From Talpa occidentalis (taxonomy: Eukaryota; Chordata; Mammalia; Eulipotyphla; Talpidae), in assembly GCF_014898055.3 (NCBI RefSeq), contig NW_023605083.1, forward strand, positions 96,373,483 through 96,437,482: DNA of 64,000 nt. The letters run 5' to 3'. Positions 24,470 to 35,874 of this stretch are shown here, piece by piece (the stretch's first letter is position 1; each line of letters starts with the position of its first letter). The notes under the pieces were generated by a model. That model was not told the origin of the DNA, did not search any database, and was given only the letters and a program-made list of their open reading frames with translations. Both the position numbers and the translations under genes were made by a program.

Positions 24470-24680
24470 TTATTGAGATATAATTGACATATAACAGTAC
24501 ATTGGTTTCAGGTATACAACATAGTTTGATTTTTATATATTGTGTATTTGTATATATTGTGAAATAATTACCACAGTTAGTACAACGAATATTCCTCCCC
24601 ACTCACAGTTAGAATTTTTTCTTTTGATGAATATTGATTATTTTAAATATTGTATCTTCTGCCCATGTTGGTATTATGAC
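24470..24680 (-). mobile_element. Old L1 3'UTR fragment, antisense
   Basis: Reverse complement of the L1M 3' end: 'ttattgagatataattgacatataacagtac', 'ggtatacaacatagtttgatttt', 'tgtgaaataattaccacagttag'. It matches the style of 7080-7420 but diverges from it. Confidence 0.7.
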
Positions 24681-26115
24681 TTCCAAGAAGTTCTGTAGTG
24701 TTTGACTATGAGTTCCCTGGTGGTTAAAAACCTGCTACTTAAATGTTTTGTTAACAAAGCATTGTCTGAGTTTTGAATATAAAGAATGGAGGTTTTACCA
24801 AGCTGATGTCTCCCAAAACAATCCAGTGAAAAATATCTTCCCTCCCAATCAAATATGCCAGATGATTGACTGTATTATTTGAATTTTTGTGTGGCATTTT
24901 GATACAAATTTGACACATTAGGAAGAGAGTCCTGAGAAACACAAAGTTATGATTATTGTATCAAATTTGAAAATCCCTGTGCTGAGCAGATGCAGCTGTT
25001 TTTCATCTATTTCCATAACTGCATTTAAAAGGCATTAAGTGGTGTGATTGTGAGGTTATTTTTGTTTGGTTCTTTTCATCAATTCAATATATAATGTAAT
25101 AAATTTCAGAGACATACATTTATGATATTGCATTTGGGAATGAGAAAGTTACTGTTTTATATGAGACTCATTGAAAGGATGATGCCATCTTAATGATAAT
25201 GGCCTTTAGAAATGTTGCACATCCAAGAACATTCCCCTCCAAAGCTGTGCCCTTTAAATCATTCTCCCGGCTTGCACCATCGCTCTAGGAAAACAGCACA
25301 TTAACCTCCTTGACTAGTGTTATCACCAGTCTCGTTTTATCTCAACACTTATTCAGGCCAATACAGCCCAGAATGTGGAATGACATGGAACGGGCCGCCT
25401 CATTCTCAGCCAGCTTCCCGGCTTCCATTACCCGATGGGCTAAAATGGTCAGTCTCCAAGTTTTCCGTGCAAATTCCTAAGTCAGGCCAGGAGATTGTTT
25501 GAATCACGGAAATACCAACTTCCCAGTGTGATGCAGATCCGTTTGTGCAAGTGAGAGGGGCCTAGACAGTCGTTTTCACTAAAGAAAAGATGGATACAAA
25601 TGCAAGTCCTCCCCACCCCCAATAAAAAGATCAGTGAAAAAGAAAAGGTGACAACAGAATCCAAATAGTGCAAAGCTTAAGACAGCCTGTATATCTCTTA
25701 TATTGGAAAGAAAGGAAGACAAAAGAAAACCTCCAATGAGGCGCCCCAAAGTAAATAACTGCTGGGACATGCTCATGGTGCAAATAAGGAAGGCAGGCCT
25801 CTGTGAGACATGAGCACACTGGGGATCCATCAGGAGGGCATACTGGGTACAAGGTTGCTCGTTTCTCTCTGTGCCAGCGGTTGTGAACCCACAACCAGAT
25901 ACTTTGAGAAACTCCAACTCCAACTTTCCTAAGTAATCTGATTTTAAAATGTCTTGAAAATTGTGTGTGTGTGTGCATTCATTTGTAAATATTAATATAG
26001 GAGACTGGGAGGCATCATTATATGCTCTCCACTCATAAGAGGATTTGGGGCACAAAGTTTGGGCACAAAGCTTTCAAATACAAATTTTATAAGACATAAA
26101 GGTAAGACACTAGAG
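24681..26115. other. Unassigned sequence
   Basis: I see no supportable gene. Two overlapping open frames on the minus strand (25579-26055, 158 codons, and 25631-25978) have no recognisable domain. A short TG run lies near 25961-25974. Confidence 0.4.
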
Positions 26116-26132
26116 TTAAGACAGCTCTGTGA

Positions 26133-26320
26133 GGGGCCTCCCTGGTAGCATAGGGGGTTAAATTAGTGCTATCACCATTTAAGCCAGGCAGACCTCTCCT
26201 GTGTCACCCACTGCCCCCCTCAGCAGTGTATTTCAGTCAATCCACTGCTCTGCTCCCCACTCTGTCTCTGGTGAATCCTCTCACCCTCCCCCACCTCTGG
26301 CCTACACCCTAGTTCTTGTA

Positions 26321-26367
<47 letters not shown>

Positions 26368-26370
26368 ATC
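26133..26370 (+). mobile_element. tRNA-derived SINE, type B, internally deleted (no B box)
   Basis: Perfect 17-bp duplications TTAAGACAGCTCTGTGA (26116-26132 and 26371-26387). The head reads 'ggcctccctggtagcatagggggttaaat', then jumps at about 26175-26190 to 'gcagacctctcctg'. The segment of roughly 50-60 bp with the B box (GGTTCGATCC) is missing. The tail is an unusually long (AAAT)n of about 50 bp (26319-26370). Without a B box this copy should not be transcribed efficiently by RNA polymerase III. Confidence 0.93.
26319..26370. repeat. (AAAT)n SINE tail microsatellite
   Basis: About a dozen AAAT units forming the SINE tail. It is the longest such tail in the window. Confidence 0.95.
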
Positions 26371-26433
26371 TTAAGACAGCTCTGTGAAAGGAAGTGACCG
26401 TTTACTTCTAGTTGTTTAAGAATGTTTGCTTTA

Positions 26434-27165
26434 GGGAAATGCAAATCAAAACTACCCTGAGATACCATCTTACACCAGTGAGAATGGCACATATTAAAAA
26501 AACTAGCAACAACAAATGTTGGCGAGGTTGTGGAGAAAAAGGAACTCTCCTGCACTGCTGGTGGGAGTGCAAACTGGTCCAACCACTATGGAGAGCTGTG
26601 TGGAGATTTCTGGACCTACTAAACATAGAGCTTCCATATGATCCAGCAATTCCACTTCTAGGTATTTACCCAAAGGACACAGAAACATCAATTCCAAAGA
26701 ACACCTGCACCCCTATGTTTATAGCAGCACTGTTTACAATAGCTAAGCTTTGGAAACAACCCAAATGCCCAAAAATAGATGACTGGATCAAGAAGATGTG
26801 GTACATATAGACCATGGAATATTACTCAGCATTCAAAAAAGATAAACACATGCAATTTGCAGCAACATGGATGGCGCTGGAAGGGATCATGCTCAGCGAA
26901 ATAAGCCAGAAAGAAAAAGAAAAATACCGGATGGTCTCACTCATAGCAGGAATCTAGAAAACTTAAATAAGGGACCAGGAAAATGAATAACTATAAGAAA
27001 GTGAAAATCAAAATCAACAAAAAACTATGAACCAGAGACACTTTTTGGGGGGTGGGGGCCGGGAGGGGAGGGATTGGGGTCAGAATGGGGCATTTGCAAT
27101 TGTTGGGGGAATATAAAAATAAAATTTATTATTTAAAAAAAAATAATAATAAATAAATAAATAAA
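26434..27165 (+). mobile_element. Young L1, 5'-truncated
   Basis: A 732-bp insertion with perfect 16-bp duplications AAGAATGTTTGCTTTA (26418-26433 and 27166-27181). It holds the last ~175 codons of ORF2, including the CX3CX7HX4C Cys motif (from about 26518), and then the 3'UTR with the G-rich tract (27047-27079) and an AAAT-rich tail. A nonsense change (TAT to TAG at about 26808-26810, in the '[11 protein letters not shown]' block) breaks the frame, although the downstream codons are otherwise intact. Confidence 0.96.
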
Positions 27166-27181
27166 AAGAATGTTTGCTTTA

Positions 27182-28035
27182 CATTTTAGTTGTGTACTGT
27201 GCAAAGTTTTGTCATCCATGTTTTAAAAGGTGACTTATTTTTAGGGAAAGGAACTGGCAAATTGATCATGGAAGCAGATAGATGACTTGGAAGCAGATAG
27301 ATGACTTGCTCTTTTTCCTTCCACTGCTGATAGAGTGACTTCAAGAAACAGAGCCGAGGAGAGAAAGATCGGGGGAGAAAGTACAGCCAGCCATGTCTCT
27401 GTGGCTCCCTTGTCTCCTGAGACCTTGTGGTGGCCGGTCGCTTGTGTGGCATCAGTCCCCACGGCCATAGTGACAGGACCCTGGCATCTCTCTCACTACT
27501 TCCCATTCTTTCTGGGTGTCATTAGAGAACGTTACTGTGAATAAAATCATGTCAGCTCTTTTCCCCTCCCTTTAGCCTGACTCAGTTCTGTGCAGGAAAG
27601 CCATTTCAGGGAGGTACTTTGCCATGTTCTGTGCTTGCCAGGGCCCTTAGGGAAAGGGGTGCCCCACAGCATTACCACAAATATCTCACCATCCCCTACA
27701 CTTGCCCCCACCAGCGAGTGCTTGGGGCCTAGCACAACAGTGGCAGATAACCTCTTTCTTACCCTGTGTCTTATATAGACACGGGCCTTCCTTGTCAAAA
27801 TGGCCTCTTTGGAATTTGCCACCCCCTCCCACTCCTCTGAGGGGAGACTTGCTGTTGCTATTATGGTGTTCTTTCTGAGTGTCCCCGCTGAGCCCAACTC
27901 AGCTGTATCTGTTGGCACATGATAGACAAGGGGGCTTTTGTTTTTGACATAAAGAGAAAGGGAGTTGGTCCTTGGGTACTGTGGGAAAGAGAAGGGGGTG
28001 GGGGGAAGGGGCAGAAAGTCTCAGCCTGATCCTCA
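27182..28035. other. Unassigned sequence
   Basis: No gene seen. A 19-bp unit (GGAAGCAGATAGATGACTT) is tandemly duplicated at 27270-27307. Open frames on either strand (up to 123 codons, 27547-27918 minus) lack recognisable domains. Confidence 0.4.
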
Positions 28036-28039
28036 CAGA

Positions 28040-28245
28040 AATGACATTTGCTAGCACCTACTAAGCATAGACCAGAACATACCTGACACTTTGCTTAGTC
28101 CTTACATTAACCCATGGGTTAATAGTATATATTTCATTACTCATCTGGGATTCAAAGAGGTTGATTGGCTTAGTCATGGCACTGGAGGAGAAGCTGGGAT
28201 CCTTGTCCACAGCTCTTCCTGCCAAGCTACACTGTTGCCTCCAGA
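28040..28245 (-). mobile_element. MIR, antisense
   Basis: Reverse complement of MIR, nearly full length: 'agcacctactaagcatagaccagaacatacctgacactttgctta', 'ccttacattaaccca', 'attactcatctgggattcaaagaggttgattggcttagtca', 'agaagctgggatcc'. Confidence 0.75.
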
Positions 28246-28654
28246 AGAAAGATCAAGGATGGTTTTACTTTGTGTGGGTGAGGCCTCAGGAGCTTTGCAT
28301 AATCATATTGTGAGAATAATAATAACTAACACATTGTAAGGTCTCCAGAGGGGAGAAAACAAGAAACTCAAAGCTAAGTCTTCCGCAGACTGACCGCAGT
28401 AAGTGGAGACTTAACTTGAGGGTCAGAAGATTTAATAGGAGTGAGGAGAAAGCAACCACTTTCCTCAAGTACTTGTAGTGGGATTCAGTGTGATACCAGA
28501 GTATGCATGAATGGGAGCTACAAAGAAACTATTTCATTTTTTTTTCCCCTCTAATAAAGGATACTTCCAGTGTGACTAGTGGGTTTCGCATCCTAAAATA
28601 CATCTCAGAATATATTTAAGTGAGCTCAGTTAAGTAATTTTCATAGATAATTTA

Positions 28655-28870
28655 AAGCAATTTCTTAAAATGTAGTCCCTGGGTCAGGAATAGCATGACC
28701 ACCTGAGTCCCTGTTGGAAATGCAGATTCTCAGGGCTCTCCCCAGACATTCCATACCACAAATTCTAGGGGTGAGGCCCAGCTGTTTGCATTTTAACACA
28801 TCCTCTTGGTAGCACTGATTCATGCTAAATCTTGAGAACCACCTTTTTAGTGGAATATTCGCATATCTAT
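28655..28870 (+). mobile_element. MER5A-like hAT-Charlie relic
   Basis: It follows the MER5A consensus that I remember: 'aaaatgtagtccctgggtcaggaatagcatgaccacctgagtccctgttggaaatgcagattctcagggct', 'ccccagacattc', 'ttctaggggtgaggcccagctgtttgcattttaacacatcctcttggtagcactgattcatgctaaatcttgagaaccac'. It is a non-autonomous DNA transposon fossil with terminal inverted repeats still partly visible. Confidence 0.85.
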
Positions 28871-28899
28871 CCTGCACTCTGAACACTAAACTTCTCACC

Positions 28900-28985
28900 C
28901 CATCCTTATGTCATCATTGTTTATCACAGTGCTTAGAATGTGGTAGGTCCACACTCCTTAATTGGTGAACAAATGAATTACCTGT
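28900..28985 (+). mobile_element. L2/MIR-like 3' end fragment
   Basis: The words 'cagtgcttagaatgtggtaggtccacac' and 'attggtgaacaaatgaatta' follow the ancient L2/MIR 3' end (cagtgcctggcacatagtagg ... gaatgaatga). Confidence 0.5.
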
Positions 28986-28999
28986 GAAAGAGAACACCT

Positions 29000-29175
29000 C
29001 TGGAGATACAGTTCTCAGGTATGGTCTGTAAAGCACACACATCATACTAAGATGGAATGTTCGTTACAAACACACATTTCTAGACCCCCACCTTACCCCA
29101 CTACCACACATCTACCTACGGTGTCCAGATCTCTGCAGTAAGATCCAGGAATATGCATTTTTACCACTTAAATCA
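29000..29175 (+). mobile_element. MER5-like relic
   Basis: Resembles MER5A internally: 'ttacaaacacacatttctagacccccacctta' and 'agtaagatccaggaatatgcatttttacca'. It is more diverged than the copy at 28655. Confidence 0.55.
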
Positions 29176-29403
29176 TTGTATTTCTTTTTTTACTTTAAAA
29201 AATTGACATATTTATAGAATAGTTAATAATACCATGTATATCCACACGCTATTACATTCAAAACATACAAATGAAAGTTCACAGCCAGTAAATCTTCCTC
29301 TCACCTTATGTAGTCCCAAGTCTCCTTCCACAGTAGTTACAGGAAGTGTTTCCTTTGTTTTCAGAGATTCATGGTTGCATAAGCATCTGTACACCGCCAA
29401 CAA

Positions 29404-29433
29404 GCGCGCGCGTGCACAAACACACACACACAT
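29404..29433. repeat. Alternating purine-pyrimidine tract (GC)n/(AC)n
   Basis: GCGCGCGCGTGCAC followed by an AC run. This is alternating sequence with Z-DNA-forming potential. Confidence 0.8.
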
Positions 29434-29734
29434 TTATAAAAGGATTGTACAAGTATAGTTTCTTCTGTCCCTTTCTTTTTTGTCTTAACTATGTATCTAG
29501 AACCTACATTTAAACATATTCACCAAGCAATTCTTTCGCAAACAGACTTTTAAGAATGACTTTTTTGGACTTTTTGGACAGAATTTGAAAAACGTGTTCC
29601 CATAAGAACGTTATAAATTCTCCATATAGTTAGGTTAAATTTTGGTTTACCCCACATATAGGACCTCACAAGTTGTGGACTAATGGGATCTGAATGAGAC
29701 GATATTTATGTTTATTCTTAGAGTCGTATTTTGT

Positions 29735-29882
29735 ATATTTGTCATGTGTTGCCCTTGAGTGTAGTGAAACCACTTACGAGAAGAGGCCAGGTCTTTCCTT
29801 TCTGTCCATACCCATTACCAACAGTGCTAGTAAGTGCGCAAAACTGACACTCAGTAAATATCCACTGAGTGATTGAATAAGC
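29735..29882 (+). mobile_element. L2 3' end, sense
   Basis: Ends 'ctgacactcagtaaatatccactgagtgattgaataa', preceded by 'aggccaggtctttcctttctgtcc'. This is the L2 3' pattern (ctcaataaatgtttgttgaatgaatga). Confidence 0.55.
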
Positions 29883-31490
29883 ATGTAGCATATGTGACTG
29901 ACTAGCAGAGGATTGACTGAGTTGTATGGACCTACTGGCTGTCAGTGCTAATATTCAGAACCTTGTTTAAATGTGGTCAGGAGGCTGAAGAGTGCCCATA
30001 CATGTGTGTATGACAGCAGACTACAGAACCCATGATGCCTGGCATTCTCCCTCAGTTTCATTTTCTGATAGAAATGGGTGGGGGGAGGGTCCGAGGTAGA
30101 AGGGGGGAGAAAGGAAGTGCTCCTGACCCTCTCTGTTGCATATAGGTTCCGCCCCTTCTGTTTGGTTACTGGATCTAGCCCATTGTGGCTTTTAATAACT
30201 GATTGCCTTTTTGAGGCTGACATGGTCTGACAGAAGTACTGAAGTTTGGGGTTGGAGGGACTTGTGAGGGAGACAAAGAGATTTTAAGCCTCTAGCATCA
30301 TCACTTCACACCTTCTCTCTTCTGGGTGTATAAAGCCCGAACACTGTAAGATCCATTTGTCAGGGTTTGAGACCAGTAAGTCAGCAAATGCAGGCTTAAG
30401 GGCTTATTGAATACAAAGATAGGCTGCTAGAAATTAAAGGAGCCACAGCAGCCAAACAAAACAAATAAAATCCATAAAACCAACAAAGCCACCCTCCTGT
30501 CCAGCCATCCCTCAGGGCACAGAGGGCTACAACTCTTGCAGGACATCTTGTACTCACAGCTCTCTCATCTCTCAAATTTATGGCAAAATAAGCCAAATGT
30601 CTAATATTTCTTAATGTATGCAGGCTAATTTCTTACCTGTTCAACTAAATGCAAGTTATGAAAAAAAATTTTTTTTGTGTGGTGATTTACCCTCTCTAAA
30701 ATGCAGAGTTGGAATTTAAAAGACCCTCTGTAAAGCCTGAGAGGATCACCTAGGCCCTCCCAGGGCCTTTTAAAGATAAAAAATAAGCTGGGCTATAAAA
30801 GGATAATGCCTCAAGCTGTATTCTAAAGACAAGGGTGTGTTAAGATTAAATGCTTCTGGAACTGCTGGAGTCTTGCAAACAAGGAGGTATAAATAGCTGA
30901 ATCAAAGGATGCCAATTCCAAGTTGTTCTTTTTTGCTGGGAGCTCTCTGGGAGAGTTTTGCCTAGGGCAGCCCCAGTGGATCTGCGGGTAGGAAACCCAG
31001 AGTAAATGGAGCCATTGCTCCATTCTCTTGCTACTGTTTGGCTTTTTGGTTTGCAGGCATCACCCCATCCATTTCAGTACCTCAGCCTGCAGGAATGCAG
31101 TAGAGATAAAAGGAGACAGAGCAACCCTATGTGTAGGATGAGCCAGGACATCACAGTGTGGACAAAAAAGGATTCAAAATGTTAAAACAACTGAAATTTG
31201 GTGTAAATCAAATTTGTGCAAGAGCTGAAATCATATTGTGCTAAAATACTTTTTAAAAATCGCCCAGCGCGTTCTGTGGATGATTTGTATGTGTCTGTAA
31301 AGTGTCTGTTAAGGAGTAGAGCAGTTTCTGCTTTCATCTAATGGATTCAGAGAATTCTGTCCCTGCCTCAAACTCTCTGATTTTCAGTTCAATCCAAGAG
31401 ATACTCAGTTGTCACCTAAGGTAGCCACAACACAATGTTAAACACCCTGAAGAGACATGTAATTGAATAAGGTAGGAAACAAAATATTAG
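29883..31490. other. Unassigned sequence
   Basis: I recognise no gene or confident repeat. The 30350-30600 stretch has an antisense-LTR flavour ('gggcttattgaatac') but too little to call. Confidence 0.35.
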
Positions 31491-31494
31491 CAAT

Positions 31495-31640
31495 GGAAAA
31501 GCCTTAGATATCATTCATTAATCCGTTCAAACAAATACTCAGTGGTCACTATGTGCCAATCTTCTAGTTTCCCCTGGAAACTAAGGAGCTGTAATAAGCT
31601 AAGACAGACAAAATCTCTGCTTCCATGAACCCCTGGATAC
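31495..31640 (-). mobile_element. L2-like fragment, antisense
   Basis: 'cattcattaatccgttcaaacaaatactcagtggtcactatgtgccaatcttctag' followed by 'agacagacaaaatctctgcttccatgaa' follows the reverse complement of the L2 3' end. Confidence 0.55.
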
Positions 31641-31770
31641 AATTCTACAATCACCCGAGGAGCCTGTTAAGCCCATTCCAGGACTTTGCCCCACGTAGAA
31701 GATTTTGATTCAGCTGTTCTCATAGAATCAGAGCAGTGCGGATAGTTCTGATTTACATTCTGGCTTAGAA
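31641..31770. mobile_element. MER5-like relic
   Basis: 'caatcacccgaggagcctgttaagcccattccaggactttgccccacgtagaagattttgattcag' resembles the MER5 family inner block. It is diverged and I do not assign a strand. Confidence 0.4.
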
Positions 31771-32099
31771 CCAGTAACGTAGCTCCATTTTACTATCATT
31801 AAGTTGAGGAAACTCGGGCTCAGAAAGAAGCTGTGATGTGTGTATGTATTATATATGAATGCCAACTTATATCATGACCTTGAATTTTATACCACGATGT
31901 GTTATACGTGTACATAAGTGATTACACAAGTAGGTAAAACATGACGAGGGCTCTTGGAAAATCAGGAGTATATGAGAACATAGTGGGAGAGACCACTTCT
32001 AGGATGGCCAGATGAAAAGAAAACTACCTTGAAGAACCCTGGAGAAGGATGGGATTATGTACGTTGTAAATTAGGAAGTATGAATCCGCCACTTTTGCT
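31771..32099. other. Unassigned sequence
   Basis: A short MIR-like antisense trace at about 31780-31830 ('ccattttactatcattaagttgaggaaactcgggctcag'). The rest is not recognised. Confidence 0.35.
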
Positions 32100-33440
32100 A
32101 TTTTTTTTTAAGACTGCTTTGGCTATTTAAGGTCCCTGCAACTACATATGAGTTTTAGAATTCAATTTTTGAAAAAAACAAACAAACAAAACAATAAATC
32201 ACTGGGATTTCAATAGATGTTGTATTAAATCTATAGAGTGCTTTGGAGTGTGTTGTCATTTTAACAATCTTGAATCTTGCAATTCATAAACAAAGATATT
32301 TTCCCAGTTATGTAGGTCTTTAATTTCTTTTAGAAGTACTATGTCAGTTTCAGTGTATAAGTATTGTACCTCTTTGGTGAACTTTTTTTTTTTTTTATAG
32401 AGGCATGTTTTATTTATTTATTATTTGTTTGCCTGTTTGTTTATACAAGCACTGGGTACAGTCAGAAGCGCAGGAGGGTGAGAGAATTCACCAGAGCCAG
32501 AGCAGGGAGCAGAGCAGGCAGAAGGACCGAAGTACACTGTTGGGGGGAGCAGCGGGCGGCAGGAGAGGTCTGCGCGCCATGTGGGACCCTCCCTCCTCTG
32601 GTGGCCGGGGAGCAGCCGGGGATCGGACCGGCGCCACAGAGGCCGCGGGCAGCGTCGCAACCCAGCGCTCAACCGCTGCGCCACTGGGGAGGCCCTCTTT
32701 GGTGAACTTTTTTCTAAAAGTTTTTTTTATTCTTTTTGATTCTATTAGAAATGAAATGTAATGTAATGTAAATTAAATGGTATTTTTTTAATTTCCTTTT
32801 TGGATTGTTCATTGTCAGTATATAGAAATCCGACTTATTTTTGTGTGTTCATCTTATATCATGCAACTTCACTCAATTCGTTTGCTAGCGTCAATGTTTT
32901 TTGTTTGTTTGTTTAAAGTAGATTCTCTAGGATTTTCTGTATGTAAAATCATGTCATCTAGGAATAGTTTTAGCCCTTCCTTCCAATTTGGATGCTTTTC
33001 TTTCTTTCTTGTATAGCTGCTCTGACTGGAACATCTACTACTATGTTGAGTAGAAGTGGTGAGAGTAGACATCCTTTTCTTATTTCTGATCTTAGGGGAA
33101 AACTTCTAGTAGAGATTAAAAGAGAGTAGATTCACCATTGTATAAGATGTAATGTATGGCTTTTTTCACAAATGCACTTTACCAGATAGAGGAAGTTTTC
33201 TTCTATTTATTTTAGTGTTTTTAATTATGAAAAGATGTTGAATTTTGTCAGATATTTCTTTCTGTATCAGTTGGGAAGATTGTTTGGTTTTTCCCTTCAT
33301 TCTATTAATGTGTACATTACATTGATTGATTTTTATATGTTGAACCAATATTGCATTCCTTGTATAAATCCCACTTGGTCATGGTGTACAATCCTTTTAA
33401 TATGTTGCTGGATTTGGAGGGATTCTTTCTTAAGCTATTA
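32100..33440 (-). mobile_element. Old L1 ORF2 fragment, antisense
   Basis: Reverse complement of L1 ORF2, starting near the 'tgctttggctat' block (32110) and moving towards the RT domain. It has the usual antisense landmarks 'gtaggtctttaatttcttttag' (32312-32335), 'gtttgctagcgtcaatg', 'ggaatagttttag', 'tgttgagtagaagtggtgagagtagacatcctt' (33045-33075) and 'gaaccaatattgcattcc'. A SINE interrupts it at 32389-32696. All frames are broken. Confidence 0.8.
32389..32696 (-). mobile_element. tRNA-derived SINE, type A-long, antisense
   Basis: Perfect 18-bp duplications TCTTTGGTGAACTTTTTT (32371-32388 and 32697-32714). The minus strand carries the tRNA-like head (with the B-box region reading GGTCCGATCCC, one change from GGTTCGATCCC), the ~13-nt post-B-box insertion and many CpGs. 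It is nested in the antisense L1, so it is younger than that L1. Confidence 0.96.
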
Positions 33441-33824
33441 AATCAATCCAGTACACAATATAGCTATCAGTTGGATTCCTGGTGAAGGAGAAAGTTTGCA
33501 ATTTCTGCCCCTGACAATGAATAAGAGAACAGCAAGCAGGGAAACTAGAAAGGCAGATATAGATTTTCTTCTTATTGGCTTGAAGGAATCTCAGAAAAGG
33601 CTCTGTGAAGGCCTTCACTGCCAAAAAAGAATGGCTGTTGATAAAAGCCTTGACATGTGGTGAGCTTCATAATCCCAAGTGAGTGTGTAGTTTATACACA
33701 CATACACATGCACTTCATTGTGTGGCTATCCTGAATAAGCTCTGTGCAGTAGATTATAATTAAGTAAGTTGATTAGTAATTTCTATGTCAGTAACTTTCT
33801 ACACTCTATGATTAATTTGTGTTC
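33441..33824. other. Unassigned sequence
   Basis: No gene or repeat recognised. Confidence 0.4.
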
Positions 33825-34330
33825 TTATCTGTTACTGCCTAAGAAGCCAGTCCAAAACATAATGGCTTAAAATAAGAACAATCATTTTCTTATCTCTGGC
33901 AGTTTCTGTGGGCTAGGAAATTTAAGCAGTCCTGGCTTGAGGTCTCTCATTTCAGTCACCGTGGCTGGAGCCAAGACCTGGAGCAGTTGCGGGAGGGTGG
34001 GGGGAGGGGGAGGGGAGTGGAGTGACCAGGCATCGTTTTTCTTCATTTTGTCTCATGGCTTCTCTAAGTGCTTTTTCCAGTGGGCTGCCTTGGGCTTCCT
34101 CACAGCATGGCATTCTCAGAGTGGTGAGACTTTGTGTGTGGCAGCTTAGAACTCTAGATTGAGTGCTCCAGGGTACCAGGGTGAAGCCAGACCTCTTAGG
34201 ACCTGTCTCCAGGGCCACATAGCTTCACTTCCACCTTAGCCAATGGATTGACCCATCACTGAGATTGGCCAGATTCAACAGAGGAAACAGGGCCCACGTC
34301 TCCAGGACAAGAAAGCCAAAAATGTGCAGG
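33825..34330 (-). mobile_element. MaLR/MLT1-type LTR, antisense
   Basis: The plus strand reads 'ttactgcctaagaagccagtccaaaacataatggcttaaaataagaac' and 'cttatctctggcagtttctgtgggctaggaa'. This is the reverse complement of a MaLR-type LTR end (acagaaactgtgagataataaat...), of the kind seen in sense at 53030-53100. Later blocks ('cagtgggctgcc', 'cctcacagcatggc') are also typical. No internal region is seen. The G-rich run near 33987-34017 is a local expansion. Confidence 0.6.
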
Positions 34331-35874
34331 CCTATTTTCAAATAACCACAATTTCCTTGACTGATTATTTTAATGATACTTTATTTAATTGATTGGAAAA
34401 TTTAATCCCCTAATATTGAAGCATGAGCTTTGTTATTTGTCCCACAGAGCTCACAGTGGAGCAAAATTGTTCACTCAGAGGCAAGCAGAACACCCAAGAG
34501 GAAATGATCAACTTCTTAGTCCTATATTTGCAACCTAAGTATAAATGGAGAATTTTACCAAATGTCACTATTCCCAGTACTGATAGATAAAACCCATCTT
34601 CCAGAAAACAGTGATCCATTTTTCATGTGAAATTTAAGAAAATATCATAAAATATCATAGAAGCAAGGCCCTTACAGTACCTGTGGCTGACACTTAGCTG
34701 CTATTTTCATTTGCATGAACCATTTCCCCTGTCCCACAGAGCACAGAGCAAACAGCTGGTTAGCCCTTAAATGAACACCATGATACAAGAATGATGTTCT
34801 GTGTGTGCTAAAGGAGGTCTCGCTGGATAAATAAAAGGTTGCTCATTTATTTATGATGCAAAAATCTATTGTGCATTCAGTGGAAAGACTCATCAATTAT
34901 TTATTCAGAACTCCCTGTCTCCAAGTACAGCTTTTTGTGTGCATGAGGCATGTCTGTTTTTATTACTTTAAAACATGTAATTTTCTTTTTGATGTGGTGG
35001 ATGTTCCATCTCTAAGCGTGTCGCATTGTGGTAACCTGCACATTTGATCAAGTTTATTATACCATTTTCATCTGAACCCTCTGTCACCTTATAGTCAAGC
35101 TCTTAGAAATTATGACAGATGGACATCAGGAGTTCATTTATTCACTAGCACATTCACTTCCACCCCTCTCTCACCAATGACATTACTATATTATTAAATC
35201 ATTGATTATATCCTGGATGCAAACATTTTCTCAGGCATCACTGACTTATCTAACCTTAGTAAAGGAATGACTAGGGTGGTATCATTCCTCAGATGTATTT
35301 TGTTGTCCTTAAACTCTGACTTTCACTCATATTAACCCTAGATCCATCACATCACACTGCCAGATCTGACAATCTGTTTTTTACGGTATTTATAGAACTT
35401 GTAAATAGTTGAAATAGAGACACTCACAGCCTACCATGTGGCTCTCCAAGGAGGCTTGTTTGTCCCCAGTAGTTGTGCAGCAGCCCCTCTATTGCAGCCC
35501 TCGGTTAGATTTGAGGAATTGCTCCTCTTCCTCCCAGCTGGCAGTGTCTCTGGATGCAGATGGTGTGCAGTTCTCCCTCATTTAAGATGTGAGTAGCTGA
35601 CTAATAAAAGAGTTTGCTCTGGCACAGATTGGAGGCACTTGAGCAGTACCACTAGCAAAAGGCAGTTCTTGGATTCCTTACCCAGCACCTCTAGGGGACA
35701 GTCTAATCTTGGGCCCCTCACCTGGATTGAGGCACTGCAGGTGTGGAATCTGCAGAGGTGCTTGGCTCGGATTTCCGTTTGTGTGACCCTACAGGGGGAG
35801 AAAGGTTGCCTTCTCAGCCTTCAGGTTTCAGCCTTTGGATGTACTCTTTCTTTCTTATTTTTTTCTTTTTGCTT
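34331..35874. other. Unassigned sequence, LTR-like part near 35480-35850
   Basis: 34331-35480 shows nothing I recognise. From 35480 to about 35850 a moderately GC-rich stretch contains 'gactaataaaagagtttgctctgg', which could be an LTR polyadenylation region. The flank may continue past the L1 insertion at 36350-36650. I cannot name a family. Confidence 0.3.

Noticed and set aside
25579..26055. 158-codon open frame on the minus strand
   Set aside because: No recognisable domain, and a second overlapping frame is equally open, which points to low stop density, not to coding.
26319..26370. CRISPR-like or satellite array
   Set aside because: A simple (AAAT)n SINE tail without spacers; the organism is a mammal.
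32364..32761. Overlapping frames of 113-118 codons on the plus strand
   Set aside because: Antisense SINE sequence plus flanks; no independent coding evidence.
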